Positions 43,690-52,155 of a DNA stretch of 64,000 nucleotides are shown here, piece by piece; the first letter of the stretch is position 1, and every line of letters starts with the position of its first letter. Under the pieces are notes generated by a model. That model was given only the letters and a program-made list of their open reading frames with translations, was not told the origin of the DNA and searched no databases. The DNA lies in contig JAFABI010000051.1 of the NCBI GenBank assembly GCA_023426125.1, forward strand, positions 14,556 to 78,555, written 5' to 3'. Origin of the DNA: Bacillota bacterium. GTDB taxonomy: Bacteria > Bacillota > Clostridia > Acetivibrionales > DTU013. The position numbers were made by a program, and so were the translations under genes.

Positions 43690-46457
43690 TCCATCCTCCC
43701 GCTTTTATGCCATTTTCCATGACGGCTCCAATATTCACCTGCGCAAAATACAATGGCATCGCTGAAAAAGATCGGCTCTTCATCGAATTTCATCAAAAGG
43801 TTGTTTAGCTTCAGCAGCGCGCCATCGGAATTGTATGCGGCAAGCAAAACCAGCTTGTCCGGATTCAAGGGATTTTTGTATTTTATCAATGCAAAATATT
43901 CGCCTGTAAACCGCCTGCCTCCAAAGGCAATTCCACTCTCCGAAGCATCCGGTTCCATGGTATGCAGTTTCTCATCTTTCCAAGAACCCATATTGCGGGG
44001 GTGCAAAACATGGATCAAATGGTTTTGGGCCAGTAATTCATCCGGGGCTTCCGCATACCTTAGGATGCGTTTATATTGGTTTTTTTCGCAGGTGACCTTT
44101 GAAGCATTGTCCAATAAGGAATAAAGATTATTTACCAGGTCGTCCTTCGACGCATAGCTGTAATCATCCGCCAGCAGCAAATAGCTGCCGGTATAAATCC
44201 GGTGTATACCCAGGTAATCCGCATGATAGGCGAAGCGGGAATATTCATCGTCAAACTCGCTTTTAGATAAATCCGCTTTATCATACTGCCAGTCCCTGTC
44301 CCCTATGGAAACGGCGATCCTTTGAAAGTCACCGATATGGACGGGTTTTACCGTTCCATTAATTGAAATTCCTATATTCCCATCAAGCCCCATGTTTGAT
44401 TTATCGATGTATATGGAAATGGCCGAAGCATTTTTTACTCCGATTTTGATCTGCATACTGCCGATGATTTCGGCTTCAATACCGACAGGCTCGCTTGCGT
44501 CGTCAACACAGACAACGCTTATCCAATACGACCTGCAAAATGCGGGTATGGAGGACTTATAATCAATTTTTTCAGGAAAAGGGCATTTTTTATGTCCGGT
44601 TAGCTTTTTTACAAGCTTGATGGAATTATAGCAGTTGGAGAATTCCTCATGCTCAAAATCATAATCGCACCAGAAGTCCACATTTGCAAAGCTGTCGGCA
44701 TAATGGCACCCCGCCATGAACAAGCCCTTTTCCACATTAGCAAGCTGCATGACCACGGTGTTTGAAGTATTTCCATACAGCTCCCCGTTGAGCAGTCCGG
44801 CTTCGATATAGGGTCCGATCAGGGCTATTGCCGAAAAAACATGCGGAAAATGCCGGACGATCCGGATGCAGCTTGTCGAAGTTCCGCAAAAGCCTACGAT
44901 ACTTATCCGGTTCATATCAATACTGAATCTGGAGACGATATCTCCAAGCATGTCAATGAAAATAAGGATTTCTCCAAAGGAATACTTTTCCGGTATGCAG
45001 GGGATCATTGCAACAACAGCCTCTCCAAGATCCTGCCTATGCAGATAGTCTCTCATATGCTGGCCGTTCAATCCGGGAATGGGATAAACGCCATAGCTAT
45101 AGATGTATTGGATCAAAAGCGGGTATTTTCTTTTGTTATCATAGGCTTTGGGCAGATAAATCCCATATGCCTTCAGTAAACCGTCAACCCCACTGTCGTA
45201 AAATACAATTCTGCTGCTGTCGGAAATATCAAAGCAATCCTTTTCCACGGTGCTTGTTGCGGCATGCAGGTACCTTTCAATTCCCCAACAGGATTTCAGC
45301 ACATCGAAATATACAAAGCTGTCAATGGGGTATACGCTCTGGTTCACCTGTCCCCTTTTAAAATCAGGTATGTCCAAAAGCCTTTTTATGCTGTGTTTAG
45401 CTTCGTCACAGCAATCCCTTTTAGCTTCCGCCATGGAATTGATATAACTGCAGTAGTCAGCATAGTCGCCCTGTAACACAAAGGCTTCCGTCTTTCTTGC
45501 ACCATCCTCCGGGTGTCCGGCAAGGATTTTCAGAACCTCCTGTCGTTCCGTCTGAATCGGAATATCGCTGACTTTGAAGATTTCGGTTTGCTTTGTGAAT
45601 ACTACTTCACCCCGGGAATTGACCAGGGACAGTTGTACCTTTTTATCAACCCCATTCCCGTAATATCTTGGCAGCACGATTATCCTGATTTGCTCCCTTT
45701 GGGGACAGACTGCCTTCTCGAGGATAATATCGCAGCTGTCCCTGGAATAGTCAATGTACTGAGGATCAAAATACCCGTTGGCCTGTTTTCTTTCCAGCAG
45801 ATACTTTACCGGCTTCAGTCCCACAATAAAATGGGTGTCAAGATACCGGTCCCTTAGTTTGTTTTTAGGATTTATTTTTCTTTCGACAAGTAAGATATTC
45901 CCGCCCCTGTTGAAAGTGTAAACAAGATCGCTTCTTCTTACGAGATAATCCTGTGCGCTGAAAAATACCAGGGTCCCATTGATCCACAGCCTCATGGGTA
46001 TAGGATTATGGCTATTGTTTATATGAAGCAGAATCTCCTGCTGTTCCGTGCAATATACATAGCTGAGGCCGTACACATATCTTTCCTGTGTATTGGGGTA
46101 AAACCCTTCCAATCTGTTCTTGAAGGGGTTGCCTTTTATATGGGCGGTTTCCGGAAAGTACCAGCTGTCCCCGGAATACTGCGCCGCCAAATCCTTTGTG
46201 CCGTCCACAAATTGTATTTTGGACCTGGGACGCAAAAAGGGTTCGGTACAAAAAACAGATGAATTGTTCCCCGGTTCGCTTGTGTGAAGCCATCGATTAA
46301 TATAAACGGGTTTATCGCCTGAAAACACAATATAGTGATCATTGTTCTGCGCAATACTGTAATCCTTGCACAAGAGCACCTCTTTCAAGCATGGGGATAA
46401 ATCCTCGCCCCTGTCGTTCAATATTTCGTTTTCCATTGCGAATATTTCCCTGCGCAT
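43686..46457 (-). CDS. large alpha/beta hydrolase-like protein with cysteine at the nucleophile position
   Basis: The N-terminal half of this protein of about 923 residues is beta-rich and unrecognised. The middle (about residues 430-640) is a prolyl-oligopeptidase/esterase-like alpha/beta hydrolase (YGIYLPKAYDNKRKYPLLIQYIY, then ISIVGFCGTSTSC). In this elbow the expected G-x-S-x-G serine is cysteine and the last glycine is threonine. The C-terminal third may be a beta domain ending in a DDYSYASKDDLVNNLYS region. ATG 46457 closely follows GGAGG; ATG 46436 is an alternative. It may act as an acyltransferase or thioesterase on carrier-bound acyl groups. Confidence 0.65.
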   Translation of the reverse strand: MRREIFAMENEILNDRGEDLSPCLKEVLLCKDYSIAQNNDHYIVFSGDKPVYINRWLHTSEPGNNSSVFCTEPFLRPRSKIQFVDGTKDLAAQYSGDSWYFPETAHIKGNPFKNRLEGFYPNTQERYVYGLSYVYCTEQQEILLHINNSHNPIPMRLWINGTLVFFSAQDYLVRRSDLVYTFNRGGNILLVERKINPKNKLRDRYLDTHFIVGLKPVKYLLERKQANGYFDPQYIDYSRDSCDIILEKAVCPQREQIRIIVLPRYYGNGVDKKVQLSLVNSRGEVVFTKQTEIFKVSDIPIQTERQEVLKILAGHPEDGARKTEAFVLQGDYADYCSYINSMAEAKRDCCDEAKHSIKRLLDIPDFKRGQVNQSVYPIDSFVYFDVLKSCWGIERYLHAATSTVEKDCFDISDSSRIVFYDSGVDGLLKAYGIYLPKAYDNKRKYPLLIQYIYSYGVYPIPGLNGQHMRDYLHRQDLGEAVVAMIPCIPEKYSFGEILIFIDMLGDIVSRFSIDMNRISIVGFCGTSTSCIRIVRHFPHVFSAIALIGPYIEAGLLNGELYGNTSNTVVMQLANVEKGLFMAGCHYADSFANVDFWCDYDFEHEEFSNCYNSIKLVKKLTGHKKCPFPEKIDYKSSIPAFCRSYWISVVCVDDASEPVGIEAEIIGSMQIKIGVKNASAISIYIDKSNMGLDGNIGISINGTVKPVHIGDFQRIAVSIGDRDWQYDKADLSKSEFDDEYSRFAYHADYLGIHRIYTGSYLLLADDYSYASKDDLVNNLYSLLDNASKVTCEKNQYKRILRYAEAPDELLAQNHLIHVLHPRNMGSWKDEKLHTMEPDASESGIAFGGRRFTGEYFALIKYKNPLNPDKLVLLAAYNSDGALLKLNNLLMKFDEEPIFFSDAIVFCAGEYWSRHGKWHKSGRME

Positions 46458-46694
46458 ATTCCTCCAGTTCCCGTACAACAACACCCGTAACAACAGTTAA
46501 AACGCAGCTTTCCATAATTTGCAGTAACGCATATGACGTTCTTATGAGCGGACGTAAAATGAGGAGTTATGACTTACGTCCCTCTAATGCTACAGCGGAA
46601 CAAGCATTCATTCATCTGCATTTATGCGCCTTCCAGAAATATCGCAAACGCTTCAATGCACTGTTTCGGAAGGATTGTTTAATATGCTGTAGTA
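46458..46694. other. gap inside the cluster
   Basis: This 237-base gap separates the acyl-CoA dehydrogenase-like gene from the large hydrolase gene. GGACGTAA (46550-46557) and TTACGTCC (46574-46581) form a small perfect hairpin that could be an attenuator or processing site. No gene with a ribosome site is seen. Confidence 0.4.
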
Positions 46695-47831
46695 CTAAAT
46701 CAGCCCGGAAATTATATTCCGCTGTATATCCGAGGTACCGGAATAAAATTTGCTCCCCATACTGTCCCTTAGATTTTGCTCGATCCCATATTCCTTTATA
46801 TACCCGCAGGCGCCGAATATCTCCATTGCACATATGCTGTTGTGCACCAGGCTTTCACTGATAAACAGCTTTGCAATGGAAGACGGCAAATAAATGCTCC
46901 TGTTCTCCATTTTTTCGTTTACCACCTTATATGCCAGCAGCCTTGAAGCCTCCAGCCTGACCTTCATATCCGCGATCCTGTTGGACACCGACTGAAAATT
47001 GATGATTCTTTGATTAAACTGCCTTCTTTTTTGGGCAAATTCGACACACCTTCCCAATTGCCTCTCCATTAAGCCGATTTGAAAGGATAGTAGAAGGGTG
47101 CGTTCATATTCCATCGTATGATTGAAAATGTTCATCCCCTGGCCTTTTTGTCCAAGAAGATTCGCTTTGGGTACTACACAGCCATTGAAATAAACCGAAC
47201 TGAAGGGAGATAATTCCAGGCCCATTTTTTCTATGGGTTTGCCAATCGTGAACCCTTTCATTCCACGTTCTGCAATAAAGCAGCTTACCCCCTTCATCCC
47301 CTTGCTGCCCTTTTGTCTGGCATAGACTACGAAAACATCCGCCAGCGGCCCATTGGTTATATAATTTTTAATTCCATCCAGCTTATAACCGCTTTCATCT
47401 TCTTCATAGGTGGTTTCCAGGTTCCACACATCGGACCCGGCATTTTCCTCCGATATTCCATGCGCCCCGATACTTTTTCCGCTGATTAGGCACGGCAAGA
47501 GCCTTTCCTTCTGCTCCTCAGTGCCAAAGTGCAGAACAGGAAGAATGCAGGCCCACAGATGAACATTGACGGAAAACATGATTCCCGCTTCATCGCTTCC
47601 GGCGCCGATACCCTCCATGATAGCGACAATGCCGGGCAGCTCTTCCTCCAACCCTCCGTATTTTCCGGGAACAGGCAGCATAAACAGCCCAAAATCCGCG
47701 CACCTGCTCCATAGCAGCCTGAATAGCTCTTCCCTGTCCGGCTCATCCCGCTCCTTTAAAGCAAGCTGTTTTTTCGCAAAGCTTTCTGCAAATTGTTTTT
47801 TTTCAAGCTGTTCCTGTGTAAAGCAAAACAT
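46695..47831 (-). CDS. acyl-CoA dehydrogenase-like flavoprotein without the canonical glutamate
   Basis: This 378-residue protein has the normal three-domain layout: an N-terminal helical domain, a flavin-binding beta domain (ISEENAGSDVWNLET, GIKNYITNGPLADVFVVYA) and a C-terminal helical domain ending in KFYSGTSDIQRNII. In medium- and short-chain dehydrogenases the corresponding motif is YEGTS, whose glutamate abstracts the alpha proton. Here it is serine. The base may come from another helix, as in isovaleryl-CoA dehydrogenase, or the chemistry differs. The acyl carrier gene 10 bases upstream suggests an ACP-bound substrate. ATG 47831 follows GGGAGG. Confidence 0.88.
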   Translation of the reverse strand: MFCFTQEQLEKKQFAESFAKKQLALKERDEPDREELFRLLWSRCADFGLFMLPVPGKYGGLEEELPGIVAIMEGIGAGSDEAGIMFSVNVHLWACILPVLHFGTEEQKERLLPCLISGKSIGAHGISEENAGSDVWNLETTYEEDESGYKLDGIKNYITNGPLADVFVVYARQKGSKGMKGVSCFIAERGMKGFTIGKPIEKMGLELSPFSSVYFNGCVVPKANLLGQKGQGMNIFNHTMEYERTLLLSFQIGLMERQLGRCVEFAQKRRQFNQRIINFQSVSNRIADMKVRLEASRLLAYKVVNEKMENRSIYLPSSIAKLFISESLVHNSICAMEIFGACGYIKEYGIEQNLRDSMGSKFYSGTSDIQRNIISGLI

Positions 47832-47841
47832 ACCTGCCTCC

Positions 47842-48081
47842 CTACTTTTGAAGCCTCGATATAAATCCGGCGATACTTTCAATCGTCTCCATGTCTTCAA
47901 TTCTCATATCCGCAGGATCAATCACCAGGTTAAATCTGGACTGTATATACGTCATCAGTTGTATCACTTTTAAAGAGTCGAGTATATTCAGCTCAAACAA
48001 TGATTCGTTGTCCTCAAAGGGCATATCCGCACCGTAAACCTCCTCTTTTATGTAGGTTTTCACAGTATCCTTGATATTCAT
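47842..48081 (-). CDS. acyl carrier protein
   Basis: This 79-residue, acidic, helical protein has the phosphopantetheine attachment motif NILDSLKVIQL (Ser36). It is one of three carriers in the cluster, all different in sequence. ATG 48081 follows GGAGGT and precedes the acyl-CoA dehydrogenase-like gene by 10 bases, so the pair probably work together. It could carry a substrate for alpha,beta-desaturation or oxidation. Confidence 0.88.
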   Translation of the reverse strand: MNIKDTVKTYIKEEVYGADMPFEDNESLFELNILDSLKVIQLMTYIQSRFNLVIDPADMRIEDMETIESIAGFISRLQK

Positions 48082-48164
48082 ATGTCTACCTCCGTCAAAC
48101 ATTGGTTTTATACGCTTCAATTCGTAATTTATCTTAATTTGTCATTGCTGTGTAGCTCTATCCT

Positions 48165-48247
48165 GTAGGGGCGCGCATTGCGCGTCCGCAAATGCAATCT
48201 ACGCCAAACAGCTGCCGGACGGCCAATGGCCGCCCCTACATTGAATG
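48165..48247. repeat. GC-rich inverted-repeat element, copy 2
   Basis: This is the reverse complement of 3443-3523 with a few changes. It sits in the 243-base gap between the U32 gene and the acyl carrier gene, and its two palindromes could fold into strong hairpins in the transcript. The cluster may be split into two transcripts here. Confidence 0.75.
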
Positions 48248-48324
48248 CCTTCCGGTCATGGTTATCCATACATCAAGCTTTTTCATACCAATGCCAAGAT
48301 AAATCTACTATTACGAACCAAAGT

Positions 48325-49296
48325 TCATGCAGTAACCGGATTGCTTTTGCCCAGGCTGCGTTTACACAGTTCCATACAATATCCGCAATCCTCGCATAGC
48401 TTGCTGCAATTTATTTTGTGGGCATACAGCCCGTCAAGCGAAATGTTCGGGATATTGAAATGCCTGCTCAGGCTGGAATCAAAAAGCGACACATAGTTCC
48501 CTTCATATTGTCCGCGGGAGTATGCTTTTATCCTTGAAAGCAGATCCTCGATGGGGACCATCCGTCCTACGATTTTGAAATCGTGCGTAATATCAAAATA
48601 ATTGATCAAATCTTCAGGCCTGATGGAATTGTTTGTAAGCAGTAAATACGGCCGGGATAAAAACAAGGCCTTGCAGTTGAAATGGTAATCAAGCTCTTCA
48701 TTGGAATGTGCATAGTGATTGTGATGAAACCTCCTCCACGGACAGTCTCCCAGGCAATGCTCATTTACCATGATTCTTATCTTTGCTCTTTTCAAATTGC
48801 TTTTCATCCGCCGTAAAGCTTCCATTTCATAGTTTACATTCATGGACGGTATGATGATATCCGCCCCGATGTCTTCATAATATGCTGCAGCTCTGGCGGT
48901 AGCAATTTCACATATGGTGGAGGCAACCAGCTTCATCCCCGTTTTTTCCTTTACCAGCTTCATCAGGAACGGGTGGCTTGCAATCACATAGTCCACCCCG
49001 CAGTCCTCCAGCTCCGACAGATACTCCCTGATGCCATCCCACCAACCGGTATTGGATTTGGGTTGAAGGCCGCAGGGGGCATTCAGGGCAATTTCGCATA
49101 GCACACCTCGATCGTGGGAAAGCCCCACACATTTTCGCAGCGTGTCAAGCTCCTGCAGATAATCGGGCCTGCCTCCTGAAATCTTCCCCGCAAGTCCGCC
49201 GGTATAAACGCTTGCTATATTCTCCGAACAATCCAGTATCCTTTTCAGATTTTCAATATTTGCCGTATACCCTACGGATAGCGCTATCCTCTCCAA
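48325..49296 (-). CDS. U32-family Fe-S protein (UbiU/TrhP-like)
   Basis: This 323-residue TIM-barrel-like protein is of the peptidase U32 family, whose studied members (UbiU/UbiV, RlhA, TrhP) are [4Fe-4S] proteins for oxygen-independent hydroxylation. Visible landmarks are GADIIIPSMNVNYEME near residue 145, VNEHCLGDCPWRRFHH near residue 178, a NNSIRPEDLINYF motif near residue 222, and a C-terminal cysteine array CSKLCEDCGYCMELC. The start is TTG 49296 behind GGAGGAGG and overlaps the hydrolase gene by 44 bases. A role in hydroxylating the cluster's product is inferred. Confidence 0.78.
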   Translation of the reverse strand: MERIALSVGYTANIENLKRILDCSENIASVYTGGLAGKISGGRPDYLQELDTLRKCVGLSHDRGVLCEIALNAPCGLQPKSNTGWWDGIREYLSELEDCGVDYVIASHPFLMKLVKEKTGMKLVASTICEIATARAAAYYEDIGADIIIPSMNVNYEMEALRRMKSNLKRAKIRIMVNEHCLGDCPWRRFHHNHYAHSNEELDYHFNCKALFLSRPYLLLTNNSIRPEDLINYFDITHDFKIVGRMVPIEDLLSRIKAYSRGQYEGNYVSLFDSSLSRHFNIPNISLDGLYAHKINCSKLCEDCGYCMELCKRSLGKSNPVTA

Positions 49297-50737
49297 AATG
49301 GCCTCCTCCTTTTTTCAGCACCTGAGCTCCGGACCGGTTCTGCCGGATCAGGAATCTCTCCAGGATGGGATTCACCTTTTCATAATCCTCCCACAAGCAC
49401 CAATGGGTCGCATGCTCCAGAAAGACATATTCGCAATTCCTGATTTTCTCGGAAGCGAGCCTGGAGCTCTCGGGATTTGAAACAATATCATAGCCCGCAT
49501 TGATCATTAATACGGGAACGTCAATATCCTTCCAGACCCGGGAGATGTCATGCCCCTGCAAATCCACTGTCAAATAAGCGTAATTTAAAAGTGTCTGCCC
49601 ATCGGAAAACGGCTTTGTTATAACCGCCTTGATTTCGGGCTTTGCCGAGCCGATCATGGTTTGCAGGGACTTGTACAGGCTTTGTTCATTGAGGCTGTTC
49701 AATGTCTTTTCACTATAATTAAACTGAAAAAGCTTTTCTATAAGCTGGGCCATCGACGGATTCTTAACGGCGGCAGGATCATTGACCAATAGCTTCGAAA
49801 GCCCTCCGATGGTAAAATCAAATTCCGTTTTCAACGGCAGGTTTTTCTCCATCGGGTTAAAATACCCGGTGATTACGGATAAACTGTTGAATACGTCACG
49901 GCGCAGCCTGTAATATTCCATGAGAATTTTCAGCCCCGAGCACCAGCATATGAAGTCCGCCCTTTCAATCCTTTCTCCGGCAAGGATATGCTGCAGATCC
50001 TCCGCATGGTTGATCCCTTTCAAGGAAACATTTTTATCCAGGGGAGATGTGCCGCGTGTTTCCCATGTAATAATCCTGTAATCCCTGCTGAAATAATTTA
50101 TGACATACCTCCAGATTTCCCTGCCGATGCCGTAGGCGTTTACCAGGATCAAGGCAGGCTTGTTCCCATTTCCGTAAATATAATAGTCCAGGCAGAGTCC
50201 ATCCTTTGTATCAACGCTTTTTTTGCAAAAGTTCTTCATCCGCCTTGCTGTTTGGATTTCCACCCATTGACGTTCCTTGTGAAAATCATCCAGAAGCTTT
50301 TTATTGTAACGTATCAGCACTTCTTTATAAATACGGCTCGCCTTCCTGTTCCTGCTTACATCCTCAAAGCTGACGGCAGGACCAAGACCCTTCAGCAAAA
50401 GGGAAAAGTATTTGTCCATGGGCCCCAGGCTGCAGTCATCCTCAAGGTAATCGAACCCGAAGGAAAGCGTTTCCTCCAATACGGAGAGAAGCTCCCCCGC
50501 CGCGATATAAAGCCTGCAGTTCCGCATGGCGTCAAAGTATTCGGCATTAAGCCCCATACGCTTTCTTAAAGTTAAATACAGCATTTTCGCCCGGTCGTAA
50601 ATAACAAAATAATATTCCTTGTTCAAGCACACCCGGATCCGATGATTCCAGAAGCCTTCGGGAAGCTTTTTCCCCATGTTTTCCTTAAATTTGACCAGTT
50701 CACAAAAAAACTCATTGTATTCAGAGAAAGTCACCAT
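49253..50737 (-). CDS. alpha/beta hydrolase with cysteine nucleophile (PhaC-like geometry)
   Basis: The N-terminal 160 residues of this 494-residue protein are helical and unrecognised. From about residue 175 it is an alpha/beta hydrolase: LILVNAYGIGREIW is the oxyanion loop and ADFICWCSGLKILMEY the nucleophile elbow, with cysteine instead of serine. LMINAGYDIVSNPES gives the acid and EHATHWCLWEDY the histidine. Cysteine nucleophiles are known in polyhydroxyalkanoate synthases and acyltransferases, so acyl transfer from a carrier protein is plausible. ATG 50737 follows GAGAGG; the gene overlaps the U32 gene. Confidence 0.75.
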   Translation of the reverse strand: MVTFSEYNEFFCELVKFKENMGKKLPEGFWNHRIRVCLNKEYYFVIYDRAKMLYLTLRKRMGLNAEYFDAMRNCRLYIAAGELLSVLEETLSFGFDYLEDDCSLGPMDKYFSLLLKGLGPAVSFEDVSRNRKASRIYKEVLIRYNKKLLDDFHKERQWVEIQTARRMKNFCKKSVDTKDGLCLDYYIYGNGNKPALILVNAYGIGREIWRYVINYFSRDYRIITWETRGTSPLDKNVSLKGINHAEDLQHILAGERIERADFICWCSGLKILMEYYRLRRDVFNSLSVITGYFNPMEKNLPLKTEFDFTIGGLSKLLVNDPAAVKNPSMAQLIEKLFQFNYSEKTLNSLNEQSLYKSLQTMIGSAKPEIKAVITKPFSDGQTLLNYAYLTVDLQGHDISRVWKDIDVPVLMINAGYDIVSNPESSRLASEKIRNCEYVFLEHATHWCLWEDYEKVNPILERFLIRQNRSGAQVLKKGGGHFGEDSAIRRVYGKY

Positions 50738-50777
50738 TGACAAAATCCTCTCCCATTTTCGCTAAAAACTGATGCCC

Positions 50778-51812
50778 CTAAAAAAGAATATTGATAAGCA
50801 TATGGATTTTCTTGCTGTCAAAAAACTCTTCCGTCCGATCCTTCATGGATCCGTTTGCTATTTTGGAATCAAGGATTGCAGAAATATCACGGTAGCCGCT
50901 GCCATTTATCTGCAGCTTCCTTATCTTATACCAGCAAAGCTCCGCATATTTTTTAGTAAACGCTCTCCAATCCCAGTCCTTGATTATGCCTCCGTTCCTT
51001 CGGATCAAAAACTTCAGCCTTTCGATCAATGCGAGGACAACACGGATATCTGCAGCCTCCTCACCATCGATTACCAGCCTCCAGCGCAGCAGATGCTCTG
51101 CCAGACTCCCTCCCGTCAGAGACAGATGGTTATACGGATCTATATTTATCCTGACCCGTTCATCGTATTCGGTATAAATCGTAATCGAAGCACAGGGCGG
51201 GAAATCAAAGGCTTCCCATAATTCCACCGGGGCCAGGTTTTCAAACTCCCTGACAACAATGCTTTTGCCGTCATTGGCATAAGGACCGTGTATCTCCTGC
51301 GACAGGTCATATATTCTGAAATATAGGACCTCAATGTATGCTTTGATTAAGCCCGCCAGCATATGGATGGACCGGGCTTCCTGTTTATTGCACTGCTTCC
51401 ATCCGGAACCTTCCATAAGGGAACACACCGCGCTTTCATCATAAATCAGGTTCCTTCCATCTTCATTGAAAATGGAGCCGTGCTTCCGGCACTGTATGCA
51501 ATACAATATATCTGATATAAAACGCCTTCGCTCGGAAGAAGGTACGTTATTGAGCATCATTCCTTTCAAAATCAGATCAAAGCTCCTGAAAATGCTGGAA
51601 GGCTTGCCTAAAAGCCCGCTTATTTCCTCATGGCTCTTTCCTTTTTCCATCAGGTCATAAAACGAGGTATGGAAGTCGTTGTAAAACTCCCCCAGAAACA
51701 AATGGGATATGGCGCTGAATTTTACAGGCCAATCATGCTTGTCGTCTACCGACCAGATGCCTGCAAGGGTTTTTTTCAGTTTTGCCATCAGCTCCCCGTC
51801 ATCCGATTGCAT
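50778..51812 (-). CDS. unrecognised 344-residue cluster protein
   Basis: I do not recognise this family. The protein is soluble, mixed alpha/beta and without a signal peptide. Visible features are a helical first half with YCIQCRKHG (a Cys-x2-Cys pair), then a beta-rich stretch around FPPCASITIYTEYDERVRINIDPYNHLSL near residue 215, and a basic helical end. ATG 51812 follows GGAGGAAGG and lies inside the end of the PEP-enzyme swivel gene, overlapping it by 14 bases. This tight coupling suggests the two proteins act together. Confidence 0.7.
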   Translation of the reverse strand: MQSDDGELMAKLKKTLAGIWSVDDKHDWPVKFSAISHLFLGEFYNDFHTSFYDLMEKGKSHEEISGLLGKPSSIFRSFDLILKGMMLNNVPSSERRRFISDILYCIQCRKHGSIFNEDGRNLIYDESAVCSLMEGSGWKQCNKQEARSIHMLAGLIKAYIEVLYFRIYDLSQEIHGPYANDGKSIVVREFENLAPVELWEAFDFPPCASITIYTEYDERVRINIDPYNHLSLTGGSLAEHLLRWRLVIDGEEAADIRVVLALIERLKFLIRRNGGIIKDWDWRAFTKKYAELCWYKIRKLQINGSGYRDISAILDSKIANGSMKDRTEEFFDSKKIHMLINILF

Positions 51813-52155
51813 AAACAAAACCTTCCTCCGCATCCAGCAGGATGCTTTGTCCGCTTTTTAAAATTTTCATTGCATCCTCTGCCTGGGTAATGCAGGGTAT
51901 GCCCATTTCCAATGCCACGATACAGATATGCGCCAGCCGTCCGCCCCTTTCCACGATCAAGCCGGCTGCCGACATTACTTCAACCGCATATCTGGGATCA
52001 CTTCCCGGCAATACCAGGATGTCACGCGCTCCTGTTGTTTCATTTGTAGCTTCATCCGGCTTCCGCACCTTGCCGAAGGCCACCCCCCTGTTCACCGGCA
52101 CGCCCCTGCACAGCGGAGTATTCTCTATCGTCTGCTGCTCCATTCTCCTATCCAT
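51799..52155 (-). CDS. stand-alone PEP-utilising enzyme swivelling domain
   Basis: This 118-residue protein corresponds only to the mobile phosphohistidine domain of PEP synthase, pyruvate phosphate dikinase and enzyme I. CRGVPVNRGVAFGKV begins the fold, and GLIVERGGRLAHICIVALEM contains the histidine that is phosphorylated in the family. GIPCI and ILLDAEEGFVY complete it. No nucleotide-binding or PEP-binding domain is attached or encoded nearby. The start is uncertain (ATG 52155 or 52143). It is coupled to the unrecognised gene downstream and adjoins the PHP gene upstream. Confidence 0.82.
   Translation of the reverse strand: MDRRMEQQTIENTPLCRGVPVNRGVAFGKVRKPDEATNETTGARDILVLPGSDPRYAVEVMSAAGLIVERGGRLAHICIVALEMGIPCITQAEDAMKILKSGQSILLDAEEGFVYAIG

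Noticed and set aside
46494..46694. Possible 58-codon minus-strand frame in the gap before the large hydrolase
   Set aside because: It has no ribosome site, overlaps the hydrolase start in another frame and gives no recognisable sequence.
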